Source of the DNA: Pullilachnospira sp963929535
GTDB lineage: Bacteria > Bacillota > Clostridia > Lachnospirales > Lachnospiraceae
DNA: 64,000 nucleotides
Assembly (NCBI GenBank): GCA_963929535.1
Contig: CAWVIZ010000003.1
Location: 62,001 to 126,000 of the forward strand
Direction of reading: 5' to 3'
Positions 60,309 to 64,000 of this stretch are shown here, one piece after another. The number at the start of each line of letters is the position of its first letter. Positions within the stretch are counted from its first letter, which is position 1. The notes beneath the pieces were generated by a model that did no database searches, had not been told where the DNA came from, and was given only the letters and a program-made list of their open reading frames with translations. A program made the position numbers and the translations under genes.

Positions 60309-61381
60309 CAGGCTCTCCTCCTTTTCCACAGTATGGCAGCCACCGTCAGCAGCGCAGCGCTGCAGATCAGCAGAAAAATCTGGTTCAGCCCTGTGATCGC
60401 CGGAGCGGATGTCTCCAGAAAATCCCCGGGAAAACGGACCATGATAGCCAGCGGTCTGCCGTAGTAGTCAAAAATCCCATCCGGTCCTCTGACCCCCATA
60501 TTGGAGTACAGCAGATATAAGAACAGAACAGGGATCGCCGGAAGAGGATTCCGAAACGCCAGGGCCACCACCGCGTATACACTGACGATCATCAGCAAAT
60601 TGGTGAGAATATACTTACAGGCCGCCGTGGGAAAATCCAGCAGATTCACCGGAAGTGACTCCCTGGTTCCTGCCGCCAGGCACAGGCCGGAAAACATTAC
60701 GGTCAAGGCCGCCAGGATCATCAGCATCACCAGAAATCCTCCCACAGTTTTTCCCAGTACATACTGCCACGGTTTCACCGGTTTGGTGTGCAGCAGCTCC
60801 CAGGTGTTTTTCCTGGTATCCCAGAAAAAGAGCAGCGCCAAAAGTATGGCCCCAGCAAATCCCATATACAATCCACCGAAATCCGCAAATTTGTTGGCCA
60901 GATACCAGGAGTAAGGGTGTTCCTCAAATCGCTCCTCCATATACCGGTTCACCTCTTCCGCCGTCCCCTGCACATACCGGTGATCCTCAAAGGTGTAAAT
61001 GGAACCGTAGTAGCCCATACCTTCCAGGTAACGGTCGATTTCCTGGATTTCCATGTCCCTGAATTTTTCCAGAAGCGCCTGTACCTCTTCCCCGCTCATG
61101 TCAAACTCCTTCCGGAGAGTTTCTCCAATGGTTTTCAGCGCCTCCTCCTTTTGCTGCTTTTCCGTTGCCGGAATATATCCCTGCATCACATCCAGATCAT
61201 TCATCGGAATGTCATCCACAGCCATTTCCCGGATCTCCTGATCCGAGGAAAACCAGTGCAGCCCCAGATAGGGACTTACCTCCTTGTAAACTCCTGCCAT
61301 CACAATCAGAAAACCGATCCAAAAAAGAGGGCTTCTCAGATAGCTTCTCACCGTCTGCTTCATCACAGCTTTCACACACAT
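60305..61381 (-). CDS. ABC-2-type permease subunit (large extracellular loop)
   Basis: The 358-residue protein has an N-terminal membrane helix (about 10-30), an extracellular helical region to about 165 with several charged amphipathic segments (LRKEFDMSGEEVQALLEKF), then five helices. This layout fits ABC-2 permeases of bacteriocin- or antibiotic-sensing systems. The start is ATG at 61381 or, less likely, 61363. A terminator separates it from the histidine kinase gene. Confidence 0.75.
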   Translation of the reverse strand: MCVKAVMKQTVRSYLRSPLFWIGFLIVMAGVYKEVSPYLGLHWFSSDQEIREMAVDDIPMNDLDVMQGYIPATEKQQKEEALKTIGETLRKEFDMSGEEVQALLEKFRDMEIQEIDRYLEGMGYYGSIYTFEDHRYVQGTAEEVNRYMEERFEEHPYSWYLANKFADFGGLYMGFAGAILLALLFFWDTRKNTWELLHTKPVKPWQYVLGKTVGGFLVMLMILAALTVMFSGLCLAAGTRESLPVNLLDFPTAACKYILTNLLMIVSVYAVVALAFRNPLPAIPVLFLYLLYSNMGVRGPDGIFDYYGRPLAIMVRFPGDFLETSAPAITGLNQIFLLICSAALLTVAAILWKRRRAC

Positions 61382-61448
61382 CCCGCCTTTCTGCAGCAGG
61401 TATTCCCTGCTTTCCTTTGATAGGTTCAGTGTAGCCGGCAAATCACAA

Positions 61449-61490
61449 CAAAAAAACAACGGGAAGAAAACCCTGTGGCTCTTCCCGTTT
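61449..61490 (-). terminator. Terminator after the histidine kinase gene
   Basis: AACGGGAAGA pairs with TCTTCCCGTT, followed by a run of T on the minus strand. The hairpin divides the two-component pair from the ABC genes. Confidence 0.75.
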
Positions 61491-61504
61491 CTTTTTCCAT
61501 CCGC

Positions 61505-62707
61505 TCACTCTTTTTGCTTTCCCGGCACAGCTCTCACCCGGAACACCGCTCTGGCTGCAGCGCCTCCTCCCGTCCGGTTTTCGGCCCACAGACCGCCCCC
61601 GTGCTTCTCACAGTAAATCCTGCTGATATACATTCCCATTCCAAAATGCTGCAGACTGTCTCTGGTACTGCCCCGGCAGAAAGGCCTGGTTACCGTTTCC
61701 GTATCCTGGGAAAATCCACACCCGTCATCCGTCACCAGCAGCGTCAGCGTTTCCTCCGCCAGAGACAGTCTGATCTCCACCCGTCTGTCCGCATACTGGA
61801 GAGCATTGGAAAGCAGGTTTTCCGCCACTTCCAGGATCATCTCTGAATCTGCCTCAAAGGAGGCTTCTCCATTTTCCACTGTCACCAGGCAGGTTTTTTT
61901 GGCCTTCCGGGACAGAATTTCTCCGGTCCTGCGCATGCTTTCTCCCAAAAGCTTCCCGGAGGTTGTACGGTACCAAAGCCTGCGGTCCTCCAGCCGGGAA
62001 ATCTGCCGCATACTCCCGATAAACTCCTCCATCCGTTCTATCTGTCCCATACCTTCCTTCAGCATTTCCACGATCTTATCCTGATCCAGAAGTCCCTGGG
62101 GAACAAATTCCAGCAGCATTTCCTGATATCCCCGCAGCACTGCCAGCGGAGAACGGATATCATGGGCAATGGCTGCTCTCAATGCTTTCTCATCCTCCAC
62201 CATCCTCCACAGCCGTCTGTGGTTTTCCTCCAGCTGACTGCGCATCCATTCAAATTCCCGGCAGAGCTGCCCCAATTCATCCCGGTTTTCATATGAGATG
62301 TGGAAATCCAGCTCATTTTCCCCGATCATTCGGGAAGCTTCCCCCAGCTCCTTCAGGGGCAGGCGCAGTTTATTCCGGTAGAACAGGATCATGGAAAGAC
62401 AGCTGGCCCCAATGGAGACGATCAATACCGTATATGTGATCAGGAAATCACATACTTCTGAAATCCAGTTATCCCACCTGCTCATAATCTCTCCGTAAGG
62501 TCTGGGAATGGATACCTGATAATTTTCTTTTTCCCCTTCCAAAGCCTCCAGATACGCCTGCTCATCCACGTATTTCCACCAGATCTGCTGCTGGGTATGT
62601 TCCGCCGTATACACCACCAGACCGGACAGAAGAAATCCGGCAGTAAGACTTACCGCCAGATATAAAACGATCGTTTTCTTTACAGAAAGGTTTCTCAGTT
62701 TTTCCAT
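61505..62707 (-). CDS. Sensor histidine kinase
   Basis: The 400-residue protein has two membrane helices (about 12-33 and 85-108) around a 50-residue extracellular loop, a HAMP-like linker, the phospho-acceptor histidine in IAHDIRSPLAVLRGY, and the ATPase domain (N box VAENLLSNALQYA, G1 VTDDGCGF, G2 HFGMGMYIS). The short sensor loop fits envelope-stress or peptide sensing. It overlaps the regulator gene by 13 bases. Confidence 0.93.
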   Translation of the reverse strand: MEKLRNLSVKKTIVLYLAVSLTAGFLLSGLVVYTAEHTQQQIWWKYVDEQAYLEALEGEKENYQVSIPRPYGEIMSRWDNWISEVCDFLITYTVLIVSIGASCLSMILFYRNKLRLPLKELGEASRMIGENELDFHISYENRDELGQLCREFEWMRSQLEENHRRLWRMVEDEKALRAAIAHDIRSPLAVLRGYQEMLLEFVPQGLLDQDKIVEMLKEGMGQIERMEEFIGSMRQISRLEDRRLWYRTTSGKLLGESMRRTGEILSRKAKKTCLVTVENGEASFEADSEMILEVAENLLSNALQYADRRVEIRLSLAEETLTLLVTDDGCGFSQDTETVTRPFCRGSTRDSLQHFGMGMYISRIYCEKHGGGLWAENRTGGGAAARAVFRVRAVPGKQKE

Positions 62708-63369
62708 CGGTATCCCATCCCCCAGACTGTTTCGATATATTCCCTGTCCCCCAGGGCCGCCATCTTTTTCCGGATCCTGCGGATCAGTTCGGTAATCCCC
62801 CTGCTGTCTCCTTCGCCATCCCATCCGCAGACACGTTCATAGATCCGTTCTCTGTCAAATACCTGGCCCGGATGCATGGAGAGGAATTCCACAATCTCAT
62901 ACTCCGTCCGGGTCAGTTTCAGATACCCTTCACCTATCTGAACCGTTCTGGCCTGATAGTCAATGATACAGTCTCCCGCCATCCGGTACCGGCTTTTCCC
63001 CTTCCAGCGCTCCTCCCTTTTCAGGTGCGCCGTGATCCGGGCCTCCAGTTCCTTCAGGCTGAAGGGTTTTACAATGTAATCATCGCCTCCCATCAGAAGC
63101 CCGCCCACCCGATCCTCCTCCTCAACTCTGGCCGTCAGAAAAAGAATCGGACAGGATACTTTGTCCCGGATCCGCCTGCAGACCTCCATTCCATCCATTC
63201 GGGGCATATTGACATCCAGCAATATAATATCCGGTCCCATACCGGCTTTTTCCATTGCTTCCTCTCCGTCCTTCGCCGTCAGGATCTCATATCCCTTCAT
63301 CTGAAAATACTGCTGCAGCATCTTCAGCAGCTGTATATCGTCATCCGCCATCAAAATCCTGTATCCCAT
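62695..63369 (-). CDS. OmpR-family response regulator
   Basis: The 224-residue protein has a receiver domain (acidic MADDD pocket, phosphorylated Asp in ILLDVNMPRMDG, Lys in DYIVKPFSL) and a winged-helix DNA-binding domain ending TVWGMGYRW. GGAGG lies 7 bases before the ATG at 63369. It probably controls the ABC genes downstream. Confidence 0.95.
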   Translation of the reverse strand: MGYRILMADDDIQLLKMLQQYFQMKGYEILTAKDGEEAMEKAGMGPDIILLDVNMPRMDGMEVCRRIRDKVSCPILFLTARVEEEDRVGGLLMGGDDYIVKPFSLKELEARITAHLKREERWKGKSRYRMAGDCIIDYQARTVQIGEGYLKLTRTEYEIVEFLSMHPGQVFDRERIYERVCGWDGEGDSRGITELIRRIRKKMAALGDREYIETVWGMGYRWKN

Positions 63370-63455
63370 TTTTCCACCTCCTTTTCTCATTTTCATCCCG
63401 AAAAGTCAACAGAATATCAACAAACCCGCCTCCTGAGCGCCGTTTGCTGTATAAC

Positions 63456-63494
63456 TAAGAATACCCCACAGCGAAATGCTGTGGGGTATTCTTA
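63456..63494 (-). terminator. Long hairpin between the NlpC/P60 gene and the response regulator
   Basis: TAAGAATACCCCACAGC and its complement form a perfect 17-bp stem with a 5-base loop. A second small hairpin, AACGGC/GCCGTT, adjoins it. No long T-run follows, so termination is probable but not certain. Confidence 0.55.
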
Positions 63495-63521
63495 ACGGCT
63501 TCGCCGTTATGTATTATTCTA

Positions 63522-64000
63522 TTACAGTACACGTCTTACTGCCAGGATCGTTCTGTATGCAGCGTTAGAACTGATCTTAATTCCGTCCTTCGCATTGCTT
63601 GCATGTACGATAGCTCCGCCGCCCATATAGATAGCTACATGACCGGAATAGCAGATGATGTCACCCGGCATTGCCTCCGAGTAGGAAACACCCACACCAC
63701 AGCTTCTCATCGCTGAGGAGGAATGGGGAAGCGATACGCCAAAGTGAGCATACACACTCATAATAAATCCGGAACAATCCGCTCCGTTGGTCAGGCTGGT
63801 ACCGCCCCAAACATAGGGATTACCTACAAACTGGGTTGCGTAGTTTACTACGGCCTGTCCGGTGGGGTTATAATCTACAGATCCAGAGGAACTGGAGCTT
63901 CCGGAATCTGTGGAACCGCCCTCGTCAGAATCATCTTCCACAGTGGTGGAGCCTCCGCCGTTTGTGCTTTCTCCATTGCCTGTATTGCCGGAACCGTTAT
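63522..64000 (-). CDS. NlpC/P60 cell-wall peptidase (N-terminus outside window)
   Basis: The visible C-terminus is a C40 cysteine peptidase domain: catalytic Cys in GADCSGFIMSVYAHFG, His in GHVAIYMGGGAIVHAS. Such enzymes cut D-Glu/diamino-acid bonds in peptidoglycan. A Ser/Gly/Thr/Asp-rich linker precedes it, continuing without a start codon of its own through the right edge, so the gene begins outside the window, probably with a signal peptide and binding repeats. Confidence 0.9.
   Translation of the reverse strand, partial: NGSGNTGNGESTNGGGSTTVEDDSDEGGSTDSGSSSSSGSVDYNPTGQAVVNYATQFVGNPYVWGGTSLTNGADCSGFIMSVYAHFGVSLPHSSSAMRSCGVGVSYSEAMPGDIICYSGHVAIYMGGGAIVHASNAKDGIKISSNAAYRTILAVRRVL

Overview
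The window comes from a moderately GC-rich, endospore-forming Firmicute, most likely a gut Lachnospiraceae. Evidence: a spoIIA-sigF-spoVA operon, a rapZ-whiA-crh block, T-box and cobalamin riboswitch control, DUF4250, a host-glycan hydrolase cluster and AGGAGG ribosome-binding sites. Almost every gene is on the minus strand; the GNAT acetyltransferase is the exception. No tRNA, rRNA, CRISPR, prophage or transposase gene was seen. The species is not assigned.

Layout: 1-4613 is the start of the S10 ribosomal-protein operon (S10-L3-L4-L23-L2-S19-L22-S3) with its promoter and a structured leader. 4993-7330 holds an S26-like membrane protein without a visible nucleophile and a GNAT enzyme. 7507-10546 is murB-rapZ-whiA and a Crh-like HPr (Glu at position 15). 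10644-16378 holds tcdA and a complete spoIIAA-AB-sigF-spoVAA-AB-AC-AD-AE operon with an extra 47-residue membrane protein gene. 16923-25813 has a TPR/zinc-ribbon membrane protein, a 49-residue protein, folC, an LtaS-like enzyme and valS with a T-box leader. 26101-29673 is a giant ABC ATPase/permease fusion.

29865-41136 is a glycan-foraging cluster: GH2 beta-galactosidase, GH2 beta-mannosidase, GH29 fucosidase, a DUF4432 epimerase-like protein, GH125 alpha-mannosidase and a MATE exporter. This set matches the sugars of host N-glycans. Upstream is a cobalamin riboswitch with its own promoter and two terminators but no recognisable target gene. 42427-51018 is a probable single operon: MarR regulator, DUF1538 membrane protein, double PII-like protein, YcsG-like NRAMP relative, pxpB, pxpC, accB, accC, pxpA. 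It suggests uptake and ATP-driven opening of 5-oxoproline with its own biotin carboxylase and PII control. 51100-58314 carries a MarR gene, a degenerate flavodoxin, DUF4250 and a proteostasis group (Hsp20, DnaJ, ClpB); clpB and hsp20 share a promoter/operator block. 58559-63369 is a two-component system with an ABC transporter, and the window ends inside an NlpC/P60 hydrolase.

The most unusual signal is a family of 143-192 bp palindromic elements. Six good copies have imperfect terminal repeats starting GTAACAGTTCAGCC, and all six are flanked by 8-bp direct repeats (three exact, three with one mismatch). This is the signature of a MITE, possibly mobilised by an IS66-type transposase encoded elsewhere. 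Degenerate copies and two further hairpin repeat families fill most of the remaining intergenic space.
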